From NCBI GenBank assembly GCA_021904315.1, contig CM038915.1, forward strand, positions 2,232,001-2,296,000: a stretch of DNA of 64,000 bases, given 5' to 3'. The DNA comes from Sphagnum magellanicum. Lineage: Eukaryota; Streptophyta; Sphagnopsida; Sphagnales; Sphagnaceae. The translations under genes and the position numbers were made by a program. Each line of letters starts with the position of its first letter. Within the stretch, counting starts at the first letter, position 1. The notes below the pieces were generated by a model that saw only the letters and a program-made list of their open reading frames with translations, ran no database searches and was not told the origin of the DNA. Below, piece by piece: positions 37,320 through 49,590 of this stretch.

Positions 37320-38114
37320 GCAAATACATAGTGTCTACAAATGAAGATGTAACCCAATAAGATGTAAAGAGTAGTCCAACAACATCTAAAGGAAGGATAA
37401 GCAATTGAAGAAATGGTTCAAGTTGTAGAATGCTTACACCCCAACAAGTTTTTTTTGGTCATATTAAAAGACCTCCAAAGTGACTTGTTGATTACTACAT
37501 GTTGAAGGTGCATCCTTTTTCAAGATTAATCTTAAAACAATAAATTTACTTCAAGAATTAAAAATTTATTTGAAAACGATAATTAGCCGACAACAAAATG
37601 AATGGGAGCTTGCCATGGAGGATGAGTACAAGTTTCTTCGTATAATCACAATTGGATCTTAATTGATCTTTCATTATAAAAAGAAGGTAATGTTAATGTG
37701 CAAGTGGGTGTTTTGTTTAACATCAACACGAACAATGAAATTGTAAGATACAAGGCAAAAGTGGTGGCAAAGGGGTATTTTGAATAACATGGAATAAATT
37801 ATGATAAAACATTTTCACTTGTTGTGAAATATGATTCAATCACAATAATTTTGGTAATTGTTGCAACTAACAATATTAATTGAACACAATTTAACATTAA
37901 AATTGCTTAGTTGAATGTTTAATGATTTGAGAAAAAATATATACATGTGCCAACTAGAAGGCTTCATACCAAAAAGGCAAAACAATAAGACATGTTTACT
38001 ACTAAAGAGGCTATTTGACTTGAAGCAAGAAGGTAAAAAATGGAACAAGAAGTTTAATAATTTTTTGTTTCCTACAATTTGAAGTCGAATAATGCTGATC
38101 CATGTCATTACAAC

Positions 38115-40840
38115 AAAAACATGTTCATTTCACCCCTCCCTATTATGATTAAGAGGATCATAAAATCATTTCAACATGATCAATTTTGTCCATCTTGACT
38201 AACCCAAAAATAACAATGTGTAATTTAATTAAGTTCAAAAACAATTTAGTCAAAATGGGTGCAAACAAAATAAAATGAATTAACATGATTATTTTTTAAA
38301 AAATTGTATGTTTGTTTTCCCAAAAATAACTTTTTCATATGAATGAATTTTCAAACAATTTTTTGGGCAACTTATTATAATAAATGCTTATTGTTTTCCA
38401 AGTACATGACATTTTTTTCTTCATCATTTTTGAATAAATATGAATTTTTGAAAGTATTTTAATTCCTTGTAAATTTAGTGTTAAATTGTTTTTAAAAGTG
38501 ATGATAATTTTAATTCATAACTATTTTTTATTTTCTTACATTCTTAATGTTTTCTTGTATAATAAACCATAATTTTTCTTAACACATCATGTACATTTTA
38601 CCCCATTTATGTGTGGCAATTGACTTTTGTAGTTTTAAAATTATGGTTCAATTTTGAAAGTTTTTTTTTGAGTTTTTAAAGTTTTAGAATTTCACATATT
38701 TTTGGGTAATATGAATGTTTTTTTAATGTGGTTAATAGATCTTTATCCTCTTAATTTTTTTCCTATCAAATGTGTTTTTATTATATGAATCCTTTTGATA
38801 GTTCTTTGCAAAATTAACTTCTGTCTTACACGTTGTTATTCACTTTTGAAGGTCTTAAATTAAAATTTTATCAAATGGATTTTTTATTTAAATTCTTTGA
38901 GATTCATATGAACCAAGAAAAAAAACCTTGCTATGATTGTCATGGTTTTAAATGGAAAAACATAAATATTTATTCAATTTTGGCTATGTTTCTTTGTGAT
39001 TCCACATGCTTTTTGGCTTGTTGGATTGTGATTACACCCCATTTGATATCTATTTAGAGTGAAATTTTAATTAAAAAAAACAAGAAATTTTATTATGTTG
39101 TGTGTTTATGTTAGTAACATTAGAAGAATTAATGTCATATGCAACCTCTTGTTAAACAACTAGTGATCTTCAACAACTAAATAAACAACTATGAACCATA
39201 GATATTTGTAATTATTTAACTTATGTGGCAATATGTGTAATTGCAATCTCGTGGTCATTACAACTAATGGATTAATGGAATGAATGTTTCACATAATGTG
39301 GGCATGTATTCAATTTTATATATTTTCAAGCTAAAGATGTAAAGTTGTTAAAATGATTAAACAACAATAATAACTATGACATTATGATATTGCATATGAT
39401 ATTAAAAGGGTTTGGTATTTTATATAACTACTCATTAAAAAAATTATAATATTATTTAGAATTTGTGATGTGAAAAATTAATGTCCATCACTTTTAATTT
39501 AACATGTGCAATTTTTCCACATGGTGTAAATATGTAATCAAATCAACACAATTGTAGTCATAACTTAATTGTATATTGTGAATTATATCGAAAATATAAC
39601 AGAAATTGACATCATACATCATTAAATATAATTTAACATGTAAATTCATTATTTTTTTCATAAGTCATTTTGTAATGGCAATAGTCATGTATGCATTACA
39701 TGAAGACACATGTGTATATGAAGTTCAAGTGGAATTATTTTTTAAGGATATATAAAAGTGTTATATTTTAGTTCGTTATTTTTACAAATGGCATGCCTAC
39801 ATGTATAAAGGTTTAATCAATGATAATTAAAAATTAAATCATGTGATATTTATGTGTATGTTTATAGTTTAAAAATTTACACTAAAGTTTTTGAAATAAA
39901 TATTCTAAATTGATATAATATATTTACATCTAAATTTTTTATGGAAGTATGGAATTATAAATATGGATTAAATTTAATTCAAAATCTTAAATTTAATTTT
40001 AATTTATGTCCCAAAAATATTAAATCAGTTTAATTTAATTATTAAAAAATCCAAATGTATATATTAAATATTAAATATTAAAATGAATTAAGAATTACCA
40101 ATTATATTTTACTTATAACTAAAATCAGAAATTTAAAACATTAAATCTGAATATTGAATTAAAAATATGTAATTAAAATGTGAAATTCATTTATTATGAA
40201 TTTATTTAATTAAATAATGATATGAATATGCATAAGATTTGAAATATACATGTTTATATTTATGCAATGATATAATATATCATAAGTTGAACGACTGGTT
40301 AGATGGTTAAGAAGTTGGTTTGTGACCATGGAGATGAAGGTTCAATTCCCTCTAATGACAATTTAAACTTGGTCATAAATGATTATAATATGACTACATG
40401 GTTTGTAAATGGTTGTAACATGATTAAATGTGTCCTAAATGACTATAAAATGATTACATACTTATTTATCCATGTGAACATTACACATAGTTGTTTTGGA
40501 CACAAGTTGACACATGTCATGTTGAGTTGCTTAAGCAAATTGTTTGGCACAACTCTAGTGACAATACTTGTTTAATCCAAAATGATTATAAATCTAGTTG
40601 TAAACATAGTTCATTTTTTCTAAAATCTGACTAATGTCAGTCTTGGCATCTTAAGTTGATTACTAGGTTTGAATTTTTAAAAATGTATCAAAAATTTGTT
40701 ACATTGTCACTTTTTTTTAACTCCTTTACTAATCATGTTTCATCATGCACATTGGCACAAAGTGCATGATATTGACAATTCGAACTATGTGATGGTCTAA
40801 AATATTGACTTGTAAACTATTTGACCTCCTTTTTGTCATG
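38115..40840. other. 2.7-kb very AT-rich block inserted in the old Copia fossil
   Basis: It separates the two halves of the fossil reverse transcriptase. It is the most AT-rich part of the window, with no open frame of note. A tRNA-like head lies near its right end. Its origin is unknown, and it may be one or several old insertions. Confidence 0.55.
40290..40362 (+). repeat. tRNA-like SINE head (His-type anticodon region)
   Basis: An A-box-like GGTTAGATGGTTAAG is followed by TTTGTGACCATGGAGA, close to the tRNA-His anticodon arm, and then by a near-perfect B box GGTTCAATTCC. The stems pair poorly, so it is not a working tRNA. A tRNA-derived SINE or tRNA pseudogene fits best. Confidence 0.5.
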
Positions 40841-41689
40841 AGTGATACACCTTAACAAAAAAATTGAACTTATTACCATATTTGTTGATGATGGATTAGT
40901 TTGCAATGAAAAGGATAGCACATAGAAAGATCACATGATTGAGAAGATGAAGGAGTTTGAAATAACCAATGACAATGCAAATGTGTAGGTGAGCCTTCAC
41001 ATTTTTAAAGACCAAACAAAACTAAAATAGTGAATTGAAATGGGTTATATATTAACAAAATTCCCAAGCATTTTGGCTTTGAGAATGTCACACCTATGAG
41101 CACTTTTGCCAATCCCAATGTACATTTGAAATTTTCTTTTACTACCAAGATACATAAAGAATCTTTCTCTTACCTTGAAGCAGTGGGGTGCCTCATGTTT
41201 GCACCACTAGGAACTCAACTTGATATTTCTTAAGACTTTTGTTGTAAATAGTGTGGAAAATTCACATTCAAGCCTAACAACATTCACTTTATCCTAATGA
41301 GAAGGATTTACAAGTATTTGTGAGGAATAGTTCATTGAGAATTACCCTATGACATTGGAGCCATTGCTAATATACTTGAAGTGTACTTAGATGTAGATTT
41401 TACAGGTGACCTATACATAGAAAGTCAAGAGACTGTTATTGGTTTTGTGTTACAAATGAATGGAGCATCATTATCATGGGGAAGTTGAAATCAAAGCAAC
41501 ATTGGAAGGAAACATGTTAATAGATCTTGCAAAACAAAACAATGGAACATTGGACAACGAATATAGATTAAAATTTGGGAACAAATGGATCTCATATATT
41601 GGGAACATCATGGGCCATTGGAAACAAGAACTTTATTGTGAACACCTTGGGACATATATTTGAATAAGAATATGCAGCAACATAAAATG

Positions 41690-43440
41690 CAACACCTAAG
41701 AGGAACAAAAGCCCTGCTGCAGCCTTGACTTCACAAATCTTCAAAGTTCAGGCCCTTTACCCTAAGAAGGAAAATATGATCCTTTTCAACACATTTATTT
41801 AATAACGCCACTTTGCCTAAGGTGATGGCATTTGAGCTTGAATACTTAAATAATGGATTCACAAATACTGCTGGTCATTGAGTGTAAATCTGATCTTACC
41901 ATTCAATAGATAATCAGAAGTGATCTCATGTGGGTGACCCAATATGATCTTGGCCATTTGTGGGTGATCAAAAGTAATTTTGATCATCCACAGTTGACCA
42001 AATTTGATCTCAGATGGCCACAATCAATTCTGGTGGCCCATGAATGACTCTCTCAAATTTGGTCACCTGCAGATAGCTGAGATCATTCTGGTTTTCCACA
42101 GTTTGCCAAGATCAAATTCAGTCACCACCCTTACACAACCCAAATGAAATTTGGTCACCCACTGAGTTAAATTACTACTAAATAAGTGAGATAAATGAAT
42201 GATACAAGTCTTGGACCAAAGAAGTAAGATCTCAACCTGGCCAACAATAGGCCTAATCAGGGATTTTTGTTTTTTTCCAAATTTCTGCCATAGCCCAGGT
42301 TGCCATCAACAATAAGAAGATCGAGTAGGCAAAATTTGGTTACAAACAAAGTATGAAACTTGGAAAGTTTAAGGATCCTCCTTTTTCTTTCCTACTTGAT
42401 GCAGCCTGATGGTGATTCAGCCCAAACAAAGTCTAAATAATATGGCGAATTATTCTCAAGAATATGGATATCTTGTGACAGCAGTTGGAGACTGTTAGAA
42501 ATTATTCCAGCCTCAAGTTTCCTTGCAAACTATTCAACTTTTAATTAATGTGTGCAAACCAAATTCAAATTTATATCATGATGGTGTTCAGCCCAGCAAT
42601 CTTGACACCAAAGTCATATTATTTGACTAACATTTCACAATCTGGTTTTAAGCACGACAATTGCAAAATTTTGTCTGAAGATAGTACTAGAATTGTGTCC
42701 AAACAAACTGAAAACAATTTGCTCTGTGATTTAGAGTTCTGGTTACATGCATGCTCCCACCAACAAGTCTTTAGGTGGAATCTACCATATTAGGTCATGA
42801 AGGGTTCTTGGGATTCAATGAAGGTTAGTTACCTAATTTTGTGTGCTCTGAATTTGGTTGAATTGTTTTGGGACTTTGTTTTGCAAATAATTCCTGTTGT
42901 GTTGGAGTTGATGACCTAGGCAATCAGTCTAGTATGTGGTGCTCAAAAGTTTTCCAGCTGCTGCACAGTGTAGAGGCTTAGCAAACTTGAAAGAGGAATA
43001 TCAATGAGTGACATAATGCCTTGTATGTGGCTCAATGTGATTCCTGTTCAAAACAGAGAATAATTTTCTTGTGCACTATGGGGTGAGCCCAAACCTGTCA
43101 AGAGTCATTAAGTGAGCTACATGATAATTTAGTGCAACATATTATTACATCTACATTGTCCAAAATGTTCCCAGTATAAGATCCACAATCAGGAACAAGG
43201 CTGGTGGTCATGGCAAGCATGTCACAAAGAGAGTGAAGTTGCCAGATCTGCATTGTGGCAATATGAAAGTCCTACATTTTAAATGCCAAATTACTAGGAC
43301 AATATGAACAACAAGGCCTTGCAAGGCTCAAGGTCGATCTTGACCACATTGAAGACGTATGTTCACATGTGTCAGAGATTTAATTGCCAAGTTTTGTTTG
43401 CTGCCACCCACTGGGGGATGCAGCAGGTCCAGCTGAGATC
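41690..43440. other. Intergenic DNA with a degenerate GGTGACC/TTGATC repeat block
   Basis: At 41910-42160, words such as GGGTGACC, TTGATC and GACCAAATTTGATC recur every 25-35 bases in both orientations. The rest shows no recognised gene. Confidence 0.5.
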
Positions 43441-43668
43441 AACTCATGATCTAGGCTTGTAGCAACAATCTAGTACCTATTGGTTCACAAGACCAAAAGT
43501 AGCACAGGCACCAGATGAGAGAGAAGAACCATTTGGCATGAATGTGAAGCTTCGATGTCCGTCACGTAGCTCTCTCCCTGTCGCCGAGATGTGAAGTGAG
43601 AGCCCACAGCATTTGCCAGACGGAGAAGCGGTGGAGATTAACCGAAGTAGCAAGAGATTCATACCAAT

Positions 43669-44265
43669 TTGACAGCCAAACGGCACTCAAGGACTGGTTC
43701 GATGAGAAGGGCATGGTTGCTCATGGTCTTCAGCTTCAATCCTTACCCACCATTTGCCACGGTTAGTCTTCTTGCGGAGGTGAATTGCAGAGACTTAAAG
43801 CATAAGCTCAACATTGGGTTGAGCTTCACAGCTTTTGCCGAACACCTTGTGCACATGTTCATGAGCTGCAACTGGTCGAAGATCTCGGCTTCGAAATGTA
43901 CATTTTCAGTACATGATATTGTCTTGCTGGCCATCCATCTAGCTGCTGCACAGACTGATGATCGTTTGGAAATTAGTAGAGCGTTACCTAGTAGCTTGAG
44001 ATTCACGAGGCTCTTAACAGCATCCGGGTTTGTTGAAGGCCGCATTGATCTCGACTCGCAGCTCACTGGGTTGAATGTACACGTTTGTATCCTGATTGGA
44101 TTTTCACTGCATGAACAACCACCGATAATTCTGCGTTTTCTGCGTTTTCTGTTCCTTGTACTCAAAATTAGCAAGCAATTTTTTCTCAGGACTCGACGCA
44201 AAGCAAAAAAAGAAAGACCCAAAACGCGTCATGAGGACTCTACAGCTTCGATCCCCACAAGATGA
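43669..44265 (+). CDS. Hypothetical 198-residue ORF, unrecognised
   Basis: This is the longest open frame outside recognised genes, in a stretch (about 43440-44300) whose GC content is higher than its surroundings. The predicted protein has mid-length hydrophobic stretches and a basic C-terminus (TRRKAKKERPKTRH). No signal peptide, domain or catalytic motif is recognised. The opposite strand is also open over 43743-44222 (159 codons), so the coding strand, if any, is uncertain. It could be an exon of an unknown gene, a long non-coding RNA, or chance openness in GC-balanced DNA. Confidence 0.2.
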   Translation: MTAKRHSRTGSMRRAWLLMVFSFNPYPPFATVSLLAEVNCRDLKHKLNIGLSFTAFAEHLVHMFMSCNWSKISASKCTFSVHDIVLLAIHLAAAQTDDRLEISRALPSSLRFTRLLTASGFVEGRIDLDSQLTGLNVHVCILIGFSLHEQPPIILRFLRFLFLVLKISKQFFLRTRRKAKKERPKTRHEDSTASIPTR

Positions 44266-44299
44266 TCTGGACTGAAAAAATTTCTTTTCTCACAACGTA

Positions 44300-47200
44300 C
44301 AATAATCGAAGCTGCTCTTTCATGGTGAAGGTGGCGAACTTGTGATGCACACAAGTCATGCATGTGCTACTGAAAAATCAGATCATCAGTTTTACACAAA
44401 AAATGTATATTGTACAAATTAAGCTGGACTCACAATTGCTGAAAGAAAACTTAAACTTACAATCATGAAATCCAAAAGTAGCTAAGGATTTAACCCCATT
44501 TAGTTCAAGTACAGCTTTTGTTTGCAAGCTGCGCATCGCTAGTGTATTTTGGTAGCGCAGTACTACAATGCACACACATTATTCTAGATCACCAAAATGG
44601 CAAAGCTCGTGATTGTCCCTTCCCACATGCAAGCAAGCAAATGCACACAAACAAAAGGACTGTACACGGACACACAGAGCCAGAGAGAGAGAGAGAGTGT
44701 CCCTGAGTGTTCACACTTGCCGCCTCCTGTCAGGCCACTTCTTTCGGAGAAGGACGAGCGTTCACACCTTTGGGGGACGGGGGGTAAACTAAGAGGTCGT
44801 ATATTTTGAGTTCCATTCACACCTGTGAAAAAGGAAGGTGCAAAGGCCCTGAAAGTTTTCCACTCTTAAGTTAATATGGCCCATGAGTTACAGCATTTTT
44901 AGTTTTTTGCAAACTTAAAACATGGAAAAACTAAAAATATTTAGAACTGTCTACATATTCCCTGTTTTTTGGGAAAACATCCACCAAATTTCCAAGAATA
45001 AAGAAAATTGGAAAATTTTCAGCACATTTCTATTGGGAATCTGAGTATTATAAATGGAAAACATTTTGATTCAAAAACTAATTATGCAACGATTTCATTT
45101 CTTAGCTCCAGTGATAACTTTTCAGTGTGAACATATGACTAGGAATTTTGTGTGTCCAGCTTAGCAGGTAGCCCTCAACATATGGTGTGCAGACATGCAA
45201 ATAGAATTGTTGGTGGGATCGTACATTATGCATGATGAATGGTATGCAATGATAACAAAAGGATGTCTTTAGTCTTTACATAACCTAAGATTAGTGTGGC
45301 CTGTGCTGTTGGCCCAAGTGGTACTACGTCCTCAACTGATTTTTCCTTCCAAAACCTGGTTTTTTGGATTTTATTTGGATTTTCAGCGGCAGAAATCACT
45401 TAAAAATCAATATTTCTCCCACGTTCTGAATCCAAATCCTACCAAATAAATTCCACTAAATCCTGTTCATCAAGATCTTTCCAACAACACCAAAGGCACA
45501 TTCCAATTCCTCCGAAATTTTCAGCTACTATTTAATTTAATTTTCAGTGAAGAAATCATTCAATATTCAAGAACTTTTGCACAGCAAGTCCAAACGTCAT
45601 GGAACCAAGCCCATGCACCCCTCCTCATCAAGAGCTTTCCAAAGACACCGAGAACACAATCTGAAGCATCCTGGTTCGGTGGATCTCATAACTACAAAAC
45701 AGAACAAACTACCTTCCTTCATAGATAGATGTTTACACTTTGTTGGCCTAAGGTTTTGAAAACGTAGCACAAACATGGATTTCAGACTTTTAACTTCAAA
45801 ATTTGATTGGCATACAATTACATCACTCCATAGAAAAAGTTAGAATTGAGTTGTACTGATTTTTGAACTGTTTCCAGAACTAGAATTGGAACTAGAGCCT
45901 TTTAAAAACTGGACCTAGAACCAGGTTCCCAGTTCTATTTACGTATGGAACTGTAATTGAGATTGTCTTTAGAAACCTTTTTTGCTGGGAAAAAAATGGA
46001 CTAGACCTTGGGGCTAACCAGAGGTTAATCAGAAGTTTATTACATTCTATAGGCCAATAGAATGTAAACTTTGGCTCTTTGTCAATCAAAGAACCAGTTT
46101 ACAACATTCTATAGCTGGTCCAGAATCAAAGAACCATGCGTATGTATAAAAATCTTGCAATTTTCTTTATTTTCTATTAAAATAATTCTGATGTTTGGTG
46201 ATTTTTTAAAAAAATCATTGAATTTAAGAAATAAAATTTCATAGATTTCTCAACTGTGTAAAATTTCACATTGAAAAAAAATGGCTGCCTCGAACCACAG
46301 GGAGCACCCAATAGATCCAAGAAGTGTGTACCAACTGGTGCTTTTTTTCGCCTAGAAATTTTTTCATTTCTTCAGTACTGGAATTGTGTTTTTAAAGTGT
46401 AAATTTGCCTAATTTTGCTAGTCTTTTGAAAAGATTCACCAGAATTTTAATATCACAAAATTGGGAAGGATAAACCCTGAGAGTGACCCACTGTTTGCAG
46501 AATTATAATATACTAAGAAGAAGATTCCAGGAAAGTAAATTACAATACAAGTGGTTTTTTCCGGCTACAAATTTTCGCCATTCTGTAAAACAAATTTGAA
46601 GAAAAATCAATTCTGTCTAAAATTTCCTGTTTTTTCAAAACAAATTCATCAAAAAACGAGCCTTTGATTGAATAAATCGCCAAAAATCGCCATAATTGGC
46701 TACAGTATGAAAGAGTGCTTAAGATTTTCTAATTTAATATTTTAAATATCGTTAAATTTGGCTAAATATAATTGCCACTTGAGCAACATCACAAAATTGA
46801 AAAGAAAACAGAAAATGGATCATCTCAATGAACATAATAAAAAGTTAAATAAAAATATTGAACAAGATCTTTCCCTTTAGATGCAAATTATTGATATTCT
46901 CGCCGCAACTGAGCCGCGAGGGTGTCCTTTCGCAGATTGCGTGCAGCAACCCAATGTCCTTCCTCATGACCGGCGATGGCGGAAGCCACAAGCCGCTGCA
47001 AGGACGTCGTAGACGGACAATGACCACTCCCTCAAGCAATAGACGAAAGCCCGTGCATACAACACGAGCAGCAGCTAGTAGCAAACAGAACTCGAGCTAC
47101 TCCCAAGTTGAAATAAATAGGAACTGTTTTCTGATTCAGATTCAGATCTGCATCTTGCAGGTTCAGATCACGCAAGCTTAGATTTCAATTCAGATCTTGC

Positions 47201-47422
47201 AGGAAGTGTACAGAAGCTGAATTCCATTTCTCTGGCCTTGCCGAGGTCCCTCTCTCTATCCATCGATTACTAGTACTAGAGCAGGGAATAATTAGCACGA
47301 AGTTTTGTGGATTTAAGTATCACAGAAGAGAGTGATAATTATTATATTGCTGAGCTGCAATTATATTCGAGCAGTTTGTGCAAGGAGATTGTGCTGAGAG
47401 TGAACGGAAGAGAATTACATAT
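44300..47422. other. Intergenic DNA upstream of the aspartic protease
   Basis: A GAGAGA run lies at 44685-44698. Diverged MITE-like or GGCTA-ended repeats lie at about 46250-46810. A GC-balanced stretch at 46880-47220 holds repeated TTCAGATC words (47137-47200) and probably belongs to the protease promoter or leader. No gene is recognised. Confidence 0.5.
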
Positions 47423-49590
47423 ATGGAGAAGAAGATGTCTGGCACTAGTTTTGGTATAGCTGCTGCCGCAGTGGTGTTTGTGTTAGTACTGTCTCTTCAC
47501 TGTTGTGATGGGATCGACTTACAGAAGTCCAATGCTGCTGCTGCATCTACTTTCACTAGTCTTCCAAGACAGATCGCTCCTGGCCTGCAGTCCACATCTG
47601 TACGCGGACTTGCTGATCACAACTGCAAACATGTAAAATCTAACTAGACTCCCAAAAGAATGCATGACAGTTTGTGTGGAATTTATATGTATAGGAAATA
47701 ATGATGATGCCTGTCGACTCCTTGAATACAGCTAATACCTGTTTCAATTGCAGGTGATTAGAGCTGAGCTTCTGCACAGAGATCACATGTCGTCACCACT
47801 TGGCTCAACGACACCCAAGTCACTAAGCGACAGGATCCTCGAGGCTGTGAAGAGGAGCATTGAGCGTAGGGACTATATCGAACGCAACATGAAAGCAGCA
47901 GCTGCAGCTGGCAGCGGACTGGAGAGCTGGATATCAGCCGGGGAGGGGGAATATTTCATGGAGATCGCACTCGGCTCACCCCCACAAACGCTTATAACGA
48001 TCGTGGACACAGGAAGCGATTTGGTCTGGGTTCAGTGCTCGCCTTGCTCAGCCTGTTTCCCACAGACGGGCCCGAACTTCGAACCTGCAAAATCGAAAAC
48101 ATATAGGACGGCGAGTTGCGATGACAGACTGTGCCTGGTACAGCAGCTTCCACTGCACAATTCATTACTGGTTGATCGCTTACTTCAGCGAGTAGTGTAC
48201 TGTCGAGCTCATATTCTGCCTGATTTTATTCTACTGATTTGATTAGTGACAAGAGACTGTGGATTCTAGTTTTCTAAGTTCGCCTATTGATCATGCTTGT
48301 GGATCTTTCCAGGATCTTCCGATACAGTCATGTGCGAAATCCAGCTGCAAGTACGAGTACGAGTATGGAGATGGGTCCATGACAATTGGAGCCTTCTCCT
48401 ATGAAATCCTCACCCTAGAATCCAGCGGAGGAAAGCTTCGCAGTCTGCCCCAGATTGCATTCGGCTGTGGCCAGATGAATAGTGGAAGCTTCGCTGGAGC
48501 CGGCGGGATTGTGGGACTGGGAAGGGGTGCCGTGTCTCTCCCCTCTCAGCTCAGCCCTTCTATCTCCGACAAGTTCTCTTACTGCTTGGTGAATTTGGAG
48601 ACCTCCGCCACTAAGACAAGCCCCATTTTCTTCGGAGATATTGCTGCTGCACAGACTAGTACCAGCGCAGCTGGCTTGAAATACACGCCGCTCATTAATA
48701 ACCCTAAGCACCCAACTTTCTATTATGTTGGTGTCAATGGTATCAGTGTTGGTGGTCAAATGATTGCCGGTCTCTCAGCCCAAAACTTCACCATCAACAC
48801 GGTCGGAAATGGTGGCGTCGTCTTCGACTCCGGGACCACCCTCACTATATGGAACAGCAACGTGTATACCTTAATCCTGCAGGTATGACTGATCATCATC
48901 AGTCACTTCAATTCCCAACATTTCATTCAATTGTTTGCATGCATGCTGCACTTTAGAAAATTCCTTCAATCCTAAACCCTGAACCTTCATGAGCTGCCAA
49001 GCCCTCGTGCACGACAATTCCTCGAAGCTGGTTACATAGTGCACCCTGAAAAAAACTACAGTTCAAGTATGCCCATGCATATCTAGGTAGCTGTATATGA
49101 AAATCTTCAACTTTGGGTCATCATGAAATCCGAGTACCGTCATGCAAGACTGCACTCGACTCGCGGGTTCTCGTTATCATGATATCTAGAATTTCTTGTT
49201 GCATGAGTATGTATATGTATATTCATCATGTATGTGATTTCAACAATCTAAGTTGTATACAATCCTGATCTGCAGGCTTACCGATCCGCCATAGATTTCC
49301 CGATCGCAACCGGGGGCGGCTACGGTCTGGACCTCTGTTACGACACTAGCAGCCATCCGAGCGCAGTGTTGCCGGAAATGGTGATTTATTTCGACAACGA
49401 CGTGCAGTTGTACTCCCCTGCCACGAGTATGTTCCTATCGGCGGAAGGCGACGTCAAGTGTTTGGCGATGTTGGGCGCCGTCACCGACTTCAGCGTCATT
49501 GGCAACCTACAACAACAAGACCATCTCTTGGTCTTCGACAACGTCAATCAGCGATTGGGATTAGCCTCCGCCAATTGCGCCTCCCTCTAA
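47423..49590 (+). CDS. Nepenthesin-type aspartic protease (A1B family)
   Basis: This is a secreted or vacuolar pepsin-like endopeptidase. Four exons join in phase 0 with GT-AG introns: 47423-47632, 47754-48137, 48313-48882 and 49276-49590. The product is 492 residues. The chosen start MEKKMSG is followed by a hydrophobic signal (AAAVVFVLVLSLHCC), then a pro-segment with the usual AELLHRD word near 74-80. The mature part opens at about GEYFMEIALGSPPQ. The two catalytic sites are DTGSD (D155) and DSGTT (D370). The extra Cys-rich insert after the first site (CSPCSACF, then CDDRLC, SCAKSSC and YGDGS) marks the nepenthesin/CND41-like plant group, not the PSI-bearing phytepsins. The C-terminus is the typical IGNLQQQD...GLASANC. 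All key residues are kept, so it is probably active. Its exact target is unknown. Confidence 0.95.

Larger units (their letters stand above)
28990..41690 (+). mobile_element. Old, heavily broken Copia retrotransposon fossil, interrupted by younger insertions
   Basis: Plus-strand segments carry Copia features in the right order. A gag-like start lies at about 28990, and a protease block around 29280-29400 with the words DTGTTKCM and SQRSWF. A GAG-pre-integrase region runs to about 29890. Integrase words lie at about 31190-31700 (FIDDYN, TPSYYPQQN), the first half of reverse transcriptase at 37320-38110, and its second half with an FVDDGLVC word plus RNase H-like parts at 40840-41660. It is broken in very many places and is clearly ancient. 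Between these parts sit a TIR element, a small MITE, a young Copia element and a 2.7-kb AT-rich block. No LTRs of its own could be made out. Confidence 0.75.
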
